A stretch of 64,000 bases of DNA from Kutzneria buriramensis (lineage in GTDB: Bacteria; Actinomycetota; Actinomycetes; Mycobacteriales; Pseudonocardiaceae), in NCBI RefSeq assembly GCF_003387475.1, contig NZ_QUNO01000004.1, forward strand, positions 434,001 through 498,000. Direction: 5' to 3'. The notes under the pieces are model-generated. The model saw only the letters and a list, made by a program, of their open reading frames with translations, made no database searches and had not been told where the DNA came from. Each line of letters begins with the position of its first letter. Within the stretch, counting starts at the first letter, position 1. Made by a program: the position numbers and the translations under genes. This document shows, piece by piece, positions 1 to 7,982 of this stretch.

Positions 1-102
1 GACGTCGCGCGGCGTCTCGTCGGCCAGCGGGATCGAGGGCACCGGGGGCAGCCCAGCGCCGTGGCCGTTCGCGTTGTGTCCTGGGCCTGTCACGATGGTC
101 AT
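1..102 (-). CDS. N-terminus of a phage-holin-family-like membrane protein (runs off the window)
   Basis: Only the first 34 codons are visible, reading leftward from ATG at 102. The peptide is hydrophilic, and its PPVPSIPLADETPRDV stretch resembles the N-terminal tail of actinobacterial Holin-X family proteins. Such a gene commonly sits next to nhaA/acs and marP in this neighbourhood (compare Rv3669 in M. tuberculosis). An AGGG-type ribosome site lies about 13 bases upstream, overlapping the end of nhaA. The gap to the nhaA stop is 14 bases, so the two are probably co-transcribed. No transmembrane part is visible, so the family call rests on the tail and the context only. Confidence 0.5.
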   Translation of the reverse strand, partial: MTIVTGPGHNANGHGAGLPPVPSIPLADETPRDV

Positions 103-116
103 CGTGCCATGCACCC

Positions 117-1244
117 TCAGGTGTTCGCCGTGCGGTGCACCCGACTCCGTCGAAGAAGCAGGGCCGCGCCCAGCAGCGACGCGGCCGCCGAGGCGAGCAG
201 CACCGCCGCCTTGGCCCGCTCGGCGGCGTCGCCGGCCAGGGCGAGTTCGGCCATCAGCAGACTGACCGTGAAGCCGACACCGCCCAACGTCGCCACCGCC
301 GCCATGTCCCGCCAGCCCAGGCCACGCGGCTTGCTTGCCAACCCGGTCGTCACGGCCAGTGCCGACGCGCCCAGCACGCCGACGATCTTGCCGATCACCA
401 ACCCGACCACCACGGCGATGGCCACTGTGTCCGTGACGATCGCGTGCAGGGAGTCGGCCCCGATCGGCACGCCGGCCGCGAACAAGGCGAACATTGGCAC
501 CGCGACGCCCGCCGACCAGGGCTGCAACCGGTGCTCCAGCCTGATCGCCGGGGCCTCCGCCTCGCCTGGGTCGGCCGTCACGCGCGTGAGCAGACCCAGC
601 GCGACGCCGGCGATCGTGGCGTGCAAGCCGGCCTCGTGCACGGCGAACCAGGTCGCGGCGGCGATCGGCACGTACAGCCAAGGGCTGCGGACCCGTCGCC
701 GCTGCAAGAACCAGTAGCCGGCCAACAACGCGACGGCCGCACCCAGCGCGACCAGGTTGATCGTGGTGCTGAAGGCGACCGCGATCACCGCGATGGCGCC
801 GAGGTCGTCGACCACGGCCAGGCTGAGCAGGAAGACCCGCGCGGTGGCCGGCAGGCCGGAACCGGTGATCGCCAGCACGGCCAGGGCGAATGCGATGTCC
901 GTGGCCACGGGGATCGTCCAGGCCTGGCCGCCGCCGATGGCCAGGGCCAGCAGTGCCGGCACCACCATGCCGCCGAGCGCTGCCACCACCGGCAGCACCG
1001 CCGCCCGACGGTCGGCCAGTTCGCCGACCACCAGCTCGCGCTTGAGCTCCAGGCCGGCGACGAAGAAGAACAGCGCCAACAGGCCGTCCTCGGCCCAGGC
1101 GTCCAGCGCCAGCGGGCCGACGGTCAACTCGCGCAGCGCGTGGTAGCTGTCGGCGAGCGGGGAGTTGGCCCACAGCAGGGCCACGGCGGTCGCGGCCAGC
1201 AGGAGCAGGCCGCCGACGGTCTCGGTGCGCAGGTAACGGGTCAC
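117..1244 (-). CDS. nhaA: Na+/H+ antiporter NhaA
   Basis: This is an inner-membrane antiporter that exports Na+ (or Li+) in exchange for protons, giving alkaline and salt tolerance. The 375-residue protein shows the family landmarks in order: LLLLAATAVALLWANS in helix 1, FFFVAGLELKRELV near residue 60, PVATDIAFALAVLAI near residue 115, and VVDDLGAIAVIA near residue 145. The adjacent aspartates of that last motif are the ion-binding pair of the family. It is slightly shorter than typical 390-440 residue members, mainly at the C-terminus. The GTG start at 1244 follows GGAG with six bases of spacing. It lies downstream of acs on the same strand, but a strong hairpin separates them, so it probably has its own transcription. 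Confidence 0.95.
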   Translation of the reverse strand: MTRYLRTETVGGLLLLAATAVALLWANSPLADSYHALRELTVGPLALDAWAEDGLLALFFFVAGLELKRELVVGELADRRAAVLPVVAALGGMVVPALLALAIGGGQAWTIPVATDIAFALAVLAITGSGLPATARVFLLSLAVVDDLGAIAVIAVAFSTTINLVALGAAVALLAGYWFLQRRRVRSPWLYVPIAAATWFAVHEAGLHATIAGVALGLLTRVTADPGEAEAPAIRLEHRLQPWSAGVAVPMFALFAAGVPIGADSLHAIVTDTVAIAVVVGLVIGKIVGVLGASALAVTTGLASKPRGLGWRDMAAVATLGGVGFTVSLLMAELALAGDAAERAKAAVLLASAAASLLGAALLLRRSRVHRTANT

Positions 1245-1327
1245 GGGCAGCTCCAGTGCGGTCGACGATCACGTTGCCGACCAGACTTCCCGGCGCACCC
1301 TTCGACATTATGTTAACCCGGGAACGC

Positions 1328-1365
1328 CGAAGCCGCCCGCGCAAGCGTTCGCGGGGGCGGCTTCG
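1328..1365 (-). terminator. Hairpin terminator after acs
   Basis: Arms CGAAGCCGCCCGCG and CGCGGGGGCGGCTTCG pair around a short loop (CAAGCGTT), nine bases downstream of the acs stop. There is no long T-run, as is usual in high-GC Actinobacteria. Confidence 0.7.
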
Positions 1366-1373
1366 GGCTGTGC

Positions 1374-3344
1374 TCAGTCCTCGGACTTGCCCGACTTCAG
1401 GCCGCTCGAGATCAGGTCCATCACGGTCGAGTCGGCCAGCGTCGTGACGTCGCCGATCTGGCGGTTCTCGGCCACGTCCCGCAGCAGCCGCCGCATGATC
1501 TTGCCGGAGCGGGTCTTGGGCAGCTCCTGCACGACCAGGATCTGCCGCGGCTTGGCGATCGCGCCGATCTCCTTGGCCACGTGGTCGCGCAGGTCCTTCA
1601 CCAGCTCGGTGGCGTCCTCGTCCTCCTTGACGCCGCGCAGGATCACGAACGCCACCACCGCCTGGGTCGTCGTCGGGTCGGTCGCGCCGACCACGGCCGC
1701 CTCGGCCACCCGCGGGTGCGAGACCAGCGCCGACTCCACCTCGGTGGTGGAGATGTTGTGGCCGGACACCAGCATCACGTCGTCGACCCGGCCGAGCAGC
1801 CAGATCGCGCCGTCCTCGTCGTACTTCGCGCCGTCGCCGGCGAAGTAGTAGCCCTGGTCGTGGAAGCGCGCCCAGTAGGTCTCGCGGAAGCGCTCCTCGT
1901 CACCCCACACGCCGCGCAGCATCGACGGCCACGGCTTGTCCAGCACCAGGTAGCCGCCGCCACCGCGGCCGACCTCCCGGCCGGTGTCGTCGACGACCTT
2001 CGCGCCGATTCCCGGCAGCGGGCCCATCGCCGAGCCGGGCTTGGCCACGGTGACGCCGGGCAGCGGGGCGACCATGATCGCGCCGGTCTCCGTCTGCCAC
2101 CAGGTGTCCACCACCGGCGTCTTGCCGGCGCCGATGTGCTCGCGGTACCAGATCCAGGCCTCGGGGTTGATCGGCTCGCCGACGCTGCCCAGCACCCGCA
2201 GCGAGGACAGGTCGTAGCGGGCCGGGATCTCGTCGCCCCACTTCATGAAGGTGCGGATCAGCGTGGGCGCGGTGTAGTAGATGGAGACCTTGTACTGCTG
2301 GATGATCTCCCAGTGCCGGCCCTCGTGCGGGGTGTTCGGCGTGCCCTCGTAGACGATCTGGGTGACCCGGTTGGACAGTGGGCCGTACACGATGTAGCTG
2401 TGCCCGGTGACCCAGCCGATGTCGGCGGTGCACCAGTAGACGTCGGTGTCCGGCTTGAGGTCGAAGACGTTGTAGTGCGTGTAGGACGCCTGGGTGAGGT
2501 AGCCGCCCGAGGTGTGCAGAATGCCCTTCGGCTTCCCGGTGGTGCCCGAGGTGTACAGGATGAACAGCGGGTGCTCGGAGTCGAACGCCTCCGGCGTGTG
2601 CTCCTCGGACTGGCCCTCGACCACGTCGTGCCACCACAGGTCGCGGCCGTCGGTCCAGTCGACCTCGCCGCCCGTGCGGCGGACCACCAGCACGTTGCCG
2701 ATGGTCGGCGTCTTCGCCACCGCCTCGTCCACGGCCGCCTTGAGCGAGACCGGGTTGCCGCGGCGGTACTGGCCGTCGGTGGTGATCACCAGCTTGGCCT
2801 GGGCGTCGTCGATACGGGAGCGCAGCGCCTCGGCGGAGAAGCCGCCGAAGACCACGCTGTGCACCAGGCCGAGGCGGGCGCAGGCCAGCATGGAGTAGAT
2901 GGCCTCGGGCACCATCGGCATGTAGATGGCCACCCGGTCGCCGGTGGTCAGGCCCAGCGACAGCAGCGCGTTGGCGGTCTTGGAGACCTCGCGCTTGAGG
3001 TCGTCGTAGGTGATGGTGCGGGTGTCGCCGGGCTCGCCGACCCAGTGGATCGCGACCTGGTCGCCGTGGCCGGACTCCACGTGCCGGTCGACGCAGTTGT
3101 AGGCGACGTTGAGCTTCCCGCCGACGAACCACTTGGCGAAGGGGGCGCCGCTCCAGTCCAGCACCTGGTCCCATTTGGTCGCCCAGGTCAGGCGCTCGGC
3201 CTGCTTGGACCAGAAGGCCTCGCGATCCGCGTCCGCCTCCTCCTGCAGCGCGGCGGTCGCGTTGGCCTGAGCGGCGAACTCCTCGCTGGGCGGGAACGAC
3301 CTGCTCTCGGAGAGCAGGTTGCTCAACGCGGACGACTCAGTCAT
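1374..3344 (-). CDS. acs: Acetyl-CoA synthetase (AMP-forming)
   Basis: The enzyme converts acetate, CoA and ATP to acetyl-CoA through acetyl-AMP in the cytoplasm. At 656 residues it matches the family length. It carries the N-terminal ACAS domain (WSKQAERLTW), the P-loop-like YTSGTTGKPKG near residue 265, WWQTETGAIM near residue 415, and the C-terminal TRSGKIMRRLLRD near residue 614. The lysine of that last motif is the one controlled by reversible acetylation in the family. The ATG start at 3344 follows AGGAGG. A DasR-like operator lies about 80 bp upstream, which would link acetate activation to amino-sugar use because deacetylation of GlcNAc-6P releases acetate. It corresponds to Rv3667. 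Confidence 0.97.
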   Translation of the reverse strand: MTESSALSNLLSESRSFPPSEEFAAQANATAALQEEADADREAFWSKQAERLTWATKWDQVLDWSGAPFAKWFVGGKLNVAYNCVDRHVESGHGDQVAIHWVGEPGDTRTITYDDLKREVSKTANALLSLGLTTGDRVAIYMPMVPEAIYSMLACARLGLVHSVVFGGFSAEALRSRIDDAQAKLVITTDGQYRRGNPVSLKAAVDEAVAKTPTIGNVLVVRRTGGEVDWTDGRDLWWHDVVEGQSEEHTPEAFDSEHPLFILYTSGTTGKPKGILHTSGGYLTQASYTHYNVFDLKPDTDVYWCTADIGWVTGHSYIVYGPLSNRVTQIVYEGTPNTPHEGRHWEIIQQYKVSIYYTAPTLIRTFMKWGDEIPARYDLSSLRVLGSVGEPINPEAWIWYREHIGAGKTPVVDTWWQTETGAIMVAPLPGVTVAKPGSAMGPLPGIGAKVVDDTGREVGRGGGGYLVLDKPWPSMLRGVWGDEERFRETYWARFHDQGYYFAGDGAKYDEDGAIWLLGRVDDVMLVSGHNISTTEVESALVSHPRVAEAAVVGATDPTTTQAVVAFVILRGVKEDEDATELVKDLRDHVAKEIGAIAKPRQILVVQELPKTRSGKIMRRLLRDVAENRQIGDVTTLADSTVMDLISSGLKSGKSED

Positions 3345-3423
3345 GGTGCATGGCCTCCTGGATATCGCCTGCCGTATTGCTGCTGAACCTAGTGCTACGG
3401 GGACTCCCGTACCAGTGCCGTAA

Positions 3424-3433
3424 GGTCTAGACC
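3424..3433. promoter_or_regulatory. DasR-like operator core between acs and the divergent gene at 3542
   Basis: The perfect 10-bp palindrome GGTCTAGACC is the core of the DasR-responsive element, whose known consensus is ACTGGTCTAGACCACT. Read toward acs the site is TATGGTCTAGACCTTA, so eleven consecutive central positions (TGGTCTAGACC) match. It lies about 80 bp upstream of the acs start and 108 bp upstream of the 3542 start, so either gene could be the target. Binding is inferred. Confidence 0.55.
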
Positions 3434-3541
3434 ATATCGGCGGGTAGGGTCGCGCGCTGTGACCGAGCTTGCGAGGGAACCATCCAGCATTGCGACCTTG
3501 GTCGCGGACCTTCGTGTGCCGAGCGTCAGCGAGGAAGGTCC

Positions 3542-4267
3542 GTGACCGACCCGCTGGCGCCGCTGCTGGATCTGCCTGGTGTCGAGGCTGCCGTCGAGGC
3601 CGCTCGCGATGCCGTCGCCGAGGTGCACCGCCACCCCTCCAACCGCCGTGGCTGGCCCACCACCGCCGCCGAGGCCTCCGTCCGCGCCGCCCGGGCGTCG
3701 GCTGCCCTGGACGGTGGGGCCGTGGAGATTCCCTCCGACGGTTCCGTATCCGATCCGATTCTGGCTGGGGCGCTGCGGGTCGCCGAGGCGATCGGCCCCC
3801 TGCTCGGCACTTGGCAGAAGGCGCCGCTGCAAGCGTTGGCGCGACTGCACGTGTTGGCCGCGGCCGATCTTGTGGAGTCGTCTGCTCTGGGACGCCCCTC
3901 CGCCGGCGGCGAACGCCTCGAACTTCTTGCCTCCTTGGTCGCCGGTGGCACGAAGGTCGCCGCTCCCGTGCTGGTCGCCGTCGTGCACGGCGAGCTGCTG
4001 GCGCTGGCTCCCTTCGGACCCGTCAGCGGCGTCATCGCCCGTGCCGCCGCGCGGTTGACGATGATCGGCACCGGATTGGACACCAAGGGGCTGGCCGTGC
4101 CGGAGGTCGCGTACCTGCGGCGTTCCGGGGAATACCGGTCCGCTTTGGACGGCTTCGCCTCCGGCACGCCTGAGGGCCTCGGCGCGTGGCTGCTGTTCAG
4201 CTGCTCCGCCCTCGAGGCCGGCGCCCGGGAAGCCGCCAGCATCGCCGACGCCGTCGGTCAAGGCTAG
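3542..4267 (+). CDS. Conserved actinobacterial protein of unknown function
   Basis: This is a 241-residue, alanine-rich, mostly helical soluble protein with no signal peptide. Homologues beside acs in related genera are often labelled 'oxidoreductase', but I see no Rossmann glycine motif or other catalytic signature. The N-terminal stretch HPSNRRGWPTTAAEASVRAARASAALDGG faintly recalls the N-terminal domain of Fic/DOC proteins (EAxxSSxIEG), but no Fic HPFxxGN core follows, so a degenerate relative is only a possibility. The GTG start at 3542 is preceded by AGGAAGG. It is divergent from acs and may share the DasR-like site. A strong hairpin follows the stop. Confidence 0.75.
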   Translation: MTDPLAPLLDLPGVEAAVEAARDAVAEVHRHPSNRRGWPTTAAEASVRAARASAALDGGAVEIPSDGSVSDPILAGALRVAEAIGPLLGTWQKAPLQALARLHVLAAADLVESSALGRPSAGGERLELLASLVAGGTKVAAPVLVAVVHGELLALAPFGPVSGVIARAAARLTMIGTGLDTKGLAVPEVAYLRRSGEYRSALDGFASGTPEGLGAWLLFSCSALEAGAREAASIADAVGQG

Positions 4268-4270
4268 TTT

Positions 4271-4308
4271 CGCTGCTGTGGATGACTTCGCGGTTGTCCA
4301 CAGCAGCG
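4271..4308 (+). terminator. Perfect 12-bp hairpin after the 3542 gene
   Basis: CGCTGCTGTGGA (4271-4282) pairs with TCCACAGCAGCG (4297-4308) around a 14-base loop, three bases after the stop codon. Its right arm contains TTGTCCACAG, which also forms the left end of the dispersed repeat at 4293. Confidence 0.7.
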
Positions 4309-4383
4309 CCTTAGTCAAGATCACTGCAGTGTTTGCGCTGGTAGACTGGGCCTGGGACGCCCCCCGGGATCGGGTGGGGGCTG
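4293..4383 (+). repeat. Copy A of a roughly 91-bp dispersed intergenic repeat
   Basis: In order the copy contains GTTGTCCACAG, CAAGATC, GCTGGTAGACTGG, then a GC hairpin (GCCCCC ... GGGGGC) ending GGGTGGGGGCTG. The same blocks occur in the same order and nearly the same spacing at 54049-54140. TAGACT (4342-4347), preceded by TGG, is a good extended -10 element. The GC hairpin also sits just past the convergent murQ stop and could terminate murQ. Confidence 0.6.
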
Positions 4384-4385
4384 TT

Positions 4386-5321
4386 CTAGCTAGCTACGGC
4401 GCCCAAGGCCACCAGGGCGTTCCGGACGTGGCCGCCGGTGGCGGTCAGCGCCTCCGCGGCCTGTACGGAGTCGATGCCGGCGAGCAGCCGCACCAGCGCC
4501 ACCTTCAGGTCACCGTCGGCGTCCAACAGCGCCGCCATGCACTCGGGCTCGTCCAGGCCGGTGGCCTCGCGCAGGATCCGCAGCGTCCGCCCACGGAGCT
4601 TGGCGTTGGTGGCCCGCATGCTCACCATCAGGTTGGAATACGTCCGTCCGAGCTCGATCATCACGGCCGTGGAGAAGGCGTTGAGCACCAGCTTCTGGGC
4701 GGTGCCGGCCTTCATCCGGGTGGAGCCGGCGATCACCTCGGGCCCGGTGGCCACGGCGATCAGCACGTCCACGGGCACGCTCGGGGTGGCGGCGGGGTTG
4801 GCCGACATCAGCACGGTCCGGGCCCCGATCTCGTTGCCGGCGGCCAGGCCGCCGAGCACGTACGGGGTGCGGCCGGAGGCAGTCAGCCCGAACACCACAT
4901 CGGTGGGACGGACGGTGGCCCGGATCTCGGCGGCCCCGCCCTCCCTGTCGTCCTCGGCGTTCTCGACGGCGGTCCGCAGCGCGGTCGCCCCGCCGGCGTG
5001 GTGCGTGACGAACCAGTCGGCGGGGGTGTTGAACGTCGGCACGAGCTCGGCGGCGTCCAGGGTGGCCAGCCGCCCGGAGGTGCCGGCGCCGATGTAGTGC
5101 ACCCGCCCGCCGGCGCGCAGGGCGTGGACGGTGAAGTCCACGGCCCGCGCCACCTCGGGCAGGACCTTGGCGACGGCGGCCGGCACGAGCCGATCCTCGT
5201 TGTTGATCATCCGCAGCACGTCCACCGTGGGCAGCCGGTCGATCCCTTCGGTTCTGGGGTTGCGCTGCTCGGTGGGGGAATCGACTCGCACGATCGACTC
5301 ACGTGGCTGCGGCAAAGTCAT
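4386..5321 (-). CDS. murQ: N-acetylmuramic acid 6-phosphate etherase
   Basis: MurQ cleaves the D-lactyl ether of MurNAc-6-phosphate to give GlcNAc-6-phosphate and D-lactate, the committed cytoplasmic step of MurNAc recycling. The 311-residue protein carries a SIS sugar-phosphate fold: VHYIGAGTSGRLATLDAAELVPTF near residue 70, FGLTASGRTPYV near residue 145, and the signature GPEVIAGSTRMKAGTAQK near residue 190. Its ATG overlaps the stop of the upstream murR by four bases (ATGA), implying translational coupling. A MurNAc kinase or phosphotransferase import system that would supply its substrate is not present in the window. Confidence 0.96.
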   Translation of the reverse strand: MTLPQPRESIVRVDSPTEQRNPRTEGIDRLPTVDVLRMINNEDRLVPAAVAKVLPEVARAVDFTVHALRAGGRVHYIGAGTSGRLATLDAAELVPTFNTPADWFVTHHAGGATALRTAVENAEDDREGGAAEIRATVRPTDVVFGLTASGRTPYVLGGLAAGNEIGARTVLMSANPAATPSVPVDVLIAVATGPEVIAGSTRMKAGTAQKLVLNAFSTAVMIELGRTYSNLMVSMRATNAKLRGRTLRILREATGLDEPECMAALLDADGDLKVALVRLLAGIDSVQAAEALTATGGHVRNALVALGAVAS

Positions 5322-6250
5322 TTACCTGCCTCCCGTGCCTTTCGACGGCCGTCGGGACGCGGACCGAGCCGGTGCCCGCCGACAGCCTCGTAGGTCGACT
5401 CCAGCGCGTTACGCGCGCTGTCCAGGTGTTTCTGCGCGACGCCGATGAACAGGCAGTCGATCACCGTGAGCTGGGCGATCCGGCTGGCCATCGCGCCCGA
5501 CCGGAAGGTGGTTTCCCGCGCGGCGGTCGTCAACACATGGTCGGCGACCTCGGAGATCGGCGACCGCGGGAAGTTGGTCAGCGCCACGGTCGTGGCGCCG
5601 CGCTCCCGGGCCACCCGCAGCGCCTCCACGGTGTCGGCGGTGGCGCCGGTGTGGGAAATGCCGAAGGCGACGTCGCTGCTGCCGAGCACGGCGGCGGAGG
5701 TCAGCATGATGTGGGTGTCGCTCCACGCGAAGCTGACGCGCCCGATCCGGTGCAGCTTCTGCTGGAGGTCGGCGGCCACGAAGGCGCTCGCCCCGACGCC
5801 GTACACATCGACTCGCCCGGCGCCGGCCACGGCGTCGACGACGGCGCTGAGCGTGGCGATGTCGAGCTGGTCGGCGGTCTCCTCGACGGCCCGCGCGTCG
5901 GCGAACGCGACCTTGCCGACCACCTGCGACAGGTCGTCGGTGGGCGCGATGTCGCTGCCCAGGTCGCGATCGATCCGGGCGGCGGTCCGCGCGGTGTCGG
6001 CGGCAAGGGCGATGCGCAGCTCGGGGTAGCCCCCGACGCCGATCGCCTTGCAGAACCGGGTCACCGTCGTCTCGCTCGTGCCGGCCGCCTCGGCGACCTC
6101 GGTGATGCTGCGGTGCGCGACGACCTGGGGGTTGTCGAGCACGACCTTGGCCACTCGCTGTTCGGCCCGGGCCAGACCGGGTAGCAGCGAACGGATCCGG
6201 ACCAGCGGGCTCGCCTCGCTGATCTCACTGGCTGACTTGGCGGGTGCCAC
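5318..6250 (-). CDS. murR: MurR/RpiR-family transcriptional regulator
   Basis: The 310-residue protein has an N-terminal HTH_6 domain (residues about 15-90, with ITEVAEAAGTSETTVTRFCKAIG as the helix-turn-helix) and a C-terminal SIS sugar-phosphate-binding domain (DVYGVGASAFVAADLQQKLHRIG and GISHTGATADTVEAL). Family members sense MurNAc-6P or a related phosphosugar and control murQ. The GTG start at 6250 lacks a Shine-Dalgarno sequence, but a good promoter ends six bases before it, suggesting a leaderless mRNA. A perfect palindrome in the promoter spacer suggests autoregulation. It is coupled to murQ by a four-base overlap. Confidence 0.9.
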   Translation of the reverse strand: MAPAKSASEISEASPLVRIRSLLPGLARAEQRVAKVVLDNPQVVAHRSITEVAEAAGTSETTVTRFCKAIGVGGYPELRIALAADTARTAARIDRDLGSDIAPTDDLSQVVGKVAFADARAVEETADQLDIATLSAVVDAVAGAGRVDVYGVGASAFVAADLQQKLHRIGRVSFAWSDTHIMLTSAAVLGSSDVAFGISHTGATADTVEALRVARERGATTVALTNFPRSPISEVADHVLTTAARETTFRSGAMASRIAQLTVIDCLFIGVAQKHLDSARNALESTYEAVGGHRLGPRPDGRRKAREAGK

Positions 6251-6256
6251 GTGGGA

Positions 6257-6285
6257 AACTTACTAACAGTAACTGTTTCGGTCAA
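6257..6285 (-). promoter_or_regulatory. murR-murQ promoter with embedded operator palindrome
   Basis: On the minus strand TTGACC (6285-6280) and TAAGTT (6262-6257) are separated by 17 bp, and the GTG of murR follows the -10 by six bases, the geometry of a leaderless transcript. The spacer holds the perfect palindrome AACAGTaACTGTT (6265-6277), overlapped by TTACTaacAGTAA. A repressor bound here would block RNA polymerase directly. MurR is the obvious candidate by position. Confidence 0.65.
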
Positions 6286-6307
6286 CATGATGGCCCCTGA
6301 CCTGCCG

Positions 6308-7975
6308 TTACACCAGTTGCCAGCCGGCCGGGGTGAACGTGGTCCGCCCGGTGCTCAACCGGATGTCGGCCACGTTCACGCCCCTACCTTCGTAAGCGGG
6401 GTCGGTTGTGTAACGCCATCGGAGCAGCAGACCGTTCGACGACCCGGCCACGTGTGCCCGAACCTGCCGCCACGCCCGTACGGACTGACCCGACAACGCC
6501 GTCTGCGGCGCGCTCTGACCACGCACCGTGAGCGGAACTGTGGTCCAGGTGGCTCCGCCGTCGACGCTGGATTCCAGCGTCAGCAGATCCGTCGACTCCG
6601 TGTTCACGAAGGCTTCGAACGAGACGTTCTCCGGACCGTGCAGGACGCCCGTCGTCAACGTGCTGGTCGACGCCGGCCCCTGCCCGGAGAACCACGACTG
6701 CCCGCCGCCCGGCGCCGACACGGTCATGGCTTGCGCCAACGCCTCCGCCGCGGCTCGGCGGGCGCCGTTGGTCGACGGCGTGTTCCGGGTCGGGTGCACG
6801 CGGTTCGTCAGCAGGATCGCGAACGACCGCGAGCCCGGGTCGATCACCAGCGACGTGCCGGTGAACCCGGTGTGCCCCAACGTGTTCGGCCCGGACAGAC
6901 CGCCCATGTACCAGATCTGGTCCAGCTCGAAGCCGAGCCCGTGCGAGTCGTCCGGGAACTTCTGGTTGAAGTTCTGCTCCATCAGCTGCACGCCGTGCTC
7001 GCTGAGGACGCGGTGTCCCCGGTAGACGCCGCCATTGAGGATCGCCTGCGACAGAACCGCCAGGTCGTCGACGGTGGAGAAGACGCCGGCGTGCCCGGCG
7101 ACGCCGCCCATCGCCCACGCGTTCTCGTCGTGCACAGAGCCACGCACCATGCCCCGCGGCGGCGAGGTCTGGTACTCGGTGGCGGCGATTCGCCCCAGCT
7201 TCGAGGCCGGTGGGTTGTACCCCGTGTCGACCATGTGCAGCGGCTCGGTGACGTCCTCGCGTACGAGCTGGTCGAGCGGCTTGCCGGTGACGTGTTGCAG
7301 CACCAGCTGCATGCTCAGCATGTTCAGGTCGGAGTACACGTACGCGGTGCCGGCGGGCTCCTGCGGCGCGGCGTCGAGGATCGCCTTCTCCCGCGACGGA
7401 ATGTCCGGGTAGCCCTGCCACAGCGAGGGAACCGGGTCCGGCGCGAGGCCGGAGGTGTGCGTGAGCAGCTGCTCGATGGTGATGCCGCCCTTGCCGTTGG
7501 TGGCGAACTCCGGCAGGTAGTGGGCGACGGGCGTGTCCAGCGCGATCTTGCCGGCCTCCAGCTGCTGCACGGCGACGATCGACGTGAACAGCTTGGACAG
7601 CGACGCCAGGTCGTAGATGGTGTCGGTGCGGGCCGGCACCTGCTGATCCGCCGGCAGCAGCGTGGTGGCGTCCTTGTACTTGACGGCCTCCCCGGTCGCC
7701 GTCCGGTCGACCACGACACCGTTGTGCGCCAACAACACCGTCGCGCCGGGGTAGATCGACGGGACCCAGGCGGCGAGCTGCTTGTCGAAGGCGTCGATCG
7801 GCGCCGGGTTCAGCCCGGCCGCGGCCGGCGATCCCGCGCGCAGCACCGTGTTCGCCGGCGCGAAGCCCTGGTACGGGCGGTCGAACCGGGCCGCGTTCGG
7901 CGCGCCGCCGGCGGCGCTGGTCACGGCGAACGCCAGGACCAGCACGGCCGGTAAGGCGAGGGCACGAATCCGCAT
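6308..7975 (-). CDS. Exported beta-lactamase-fold serine hydrolase, AmiE-like
   Basis: A Sec signal peptide (about residues 1-22) precedes a class C beta-lactamase/transpeptidase-like domain with SLSK at 125-128 (nucleophile S125, base K128), a YSDLN motif near residue 195 and HTGFTG near residue 345. About 120 C-terminal residues form a separate beta-rich module ending GRGVNVADIRL...GWQ, resembling sandwich domains of secreted proteases. In B. subtilis the serine hydrolase AmiE/YbbE in the equivalent cluster is an N-acetylmuramyl-L-alanine amidase that removes the peptide from MurNAc, so that role is inferred here from context. ATG 7975 follows GAGG; a GTG six bases upstream is an alternative start. 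It lies seven bases downstream of namZ. Confidence 0.82.
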   Translation of the reverse strand: MRIRALALPAVLVLAFAVTSAAGGAPNAARFDRPYQGFAPANTVLRAGSPAAAGLNPAPIDAFDKQLAAWVPSIYPGATVLLAHNGVVVDRTATGEAVKYKDATTLLPADQQVPARTDTIYDLASLSKLFTSIVAVQQLEAGKIALDTPVAHYLPEFATNGKGGITIEQLLTHTSGLAPDPVPSLWQGYPDIPSREKAILDAAPQEPAGTAYVYSDLNMLSMQLVLQHVTGKPLDQLVREDVTEPLHMVDTGYNPPASKLGRIAATEYQTSPPRGMVRGSVHDENAWAMGGVAGHAGVFSTVDDLAVLSQAILNGGVYRGHRVLSEHGVQLMEQNFNQKFPDDSHGLGFELDQIWYMGGLSGPNTLGHTGFTGTSLVIDPGSRSFAILLTNRVHPTRNTPSTNGARRAAAEALAQAMTVSAPGGGQSWFSGQGPASTSTLTTGVLHGPENVSFEAFVNTESTDLLTLESSVDGGATWTTVPLTVRGQSAPQTALSGQSVRAWRQVRAHVAGSSNGLLLRWRYTTDPAYEGRGVNVADIRLSTGRTTFTPAGWQLV

Positions 7976-7982
7976 GGCCACC

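Noticed and set aside
4294-4303. TTGTCCACAG as a DnaA box after the 3542 gene
   Set aside because: Here the sequence forms the right arm of a perfect 12-bp terminator hairpin, so stem pairing alone can explain it. It is kept only as part of the dispersed repeat.
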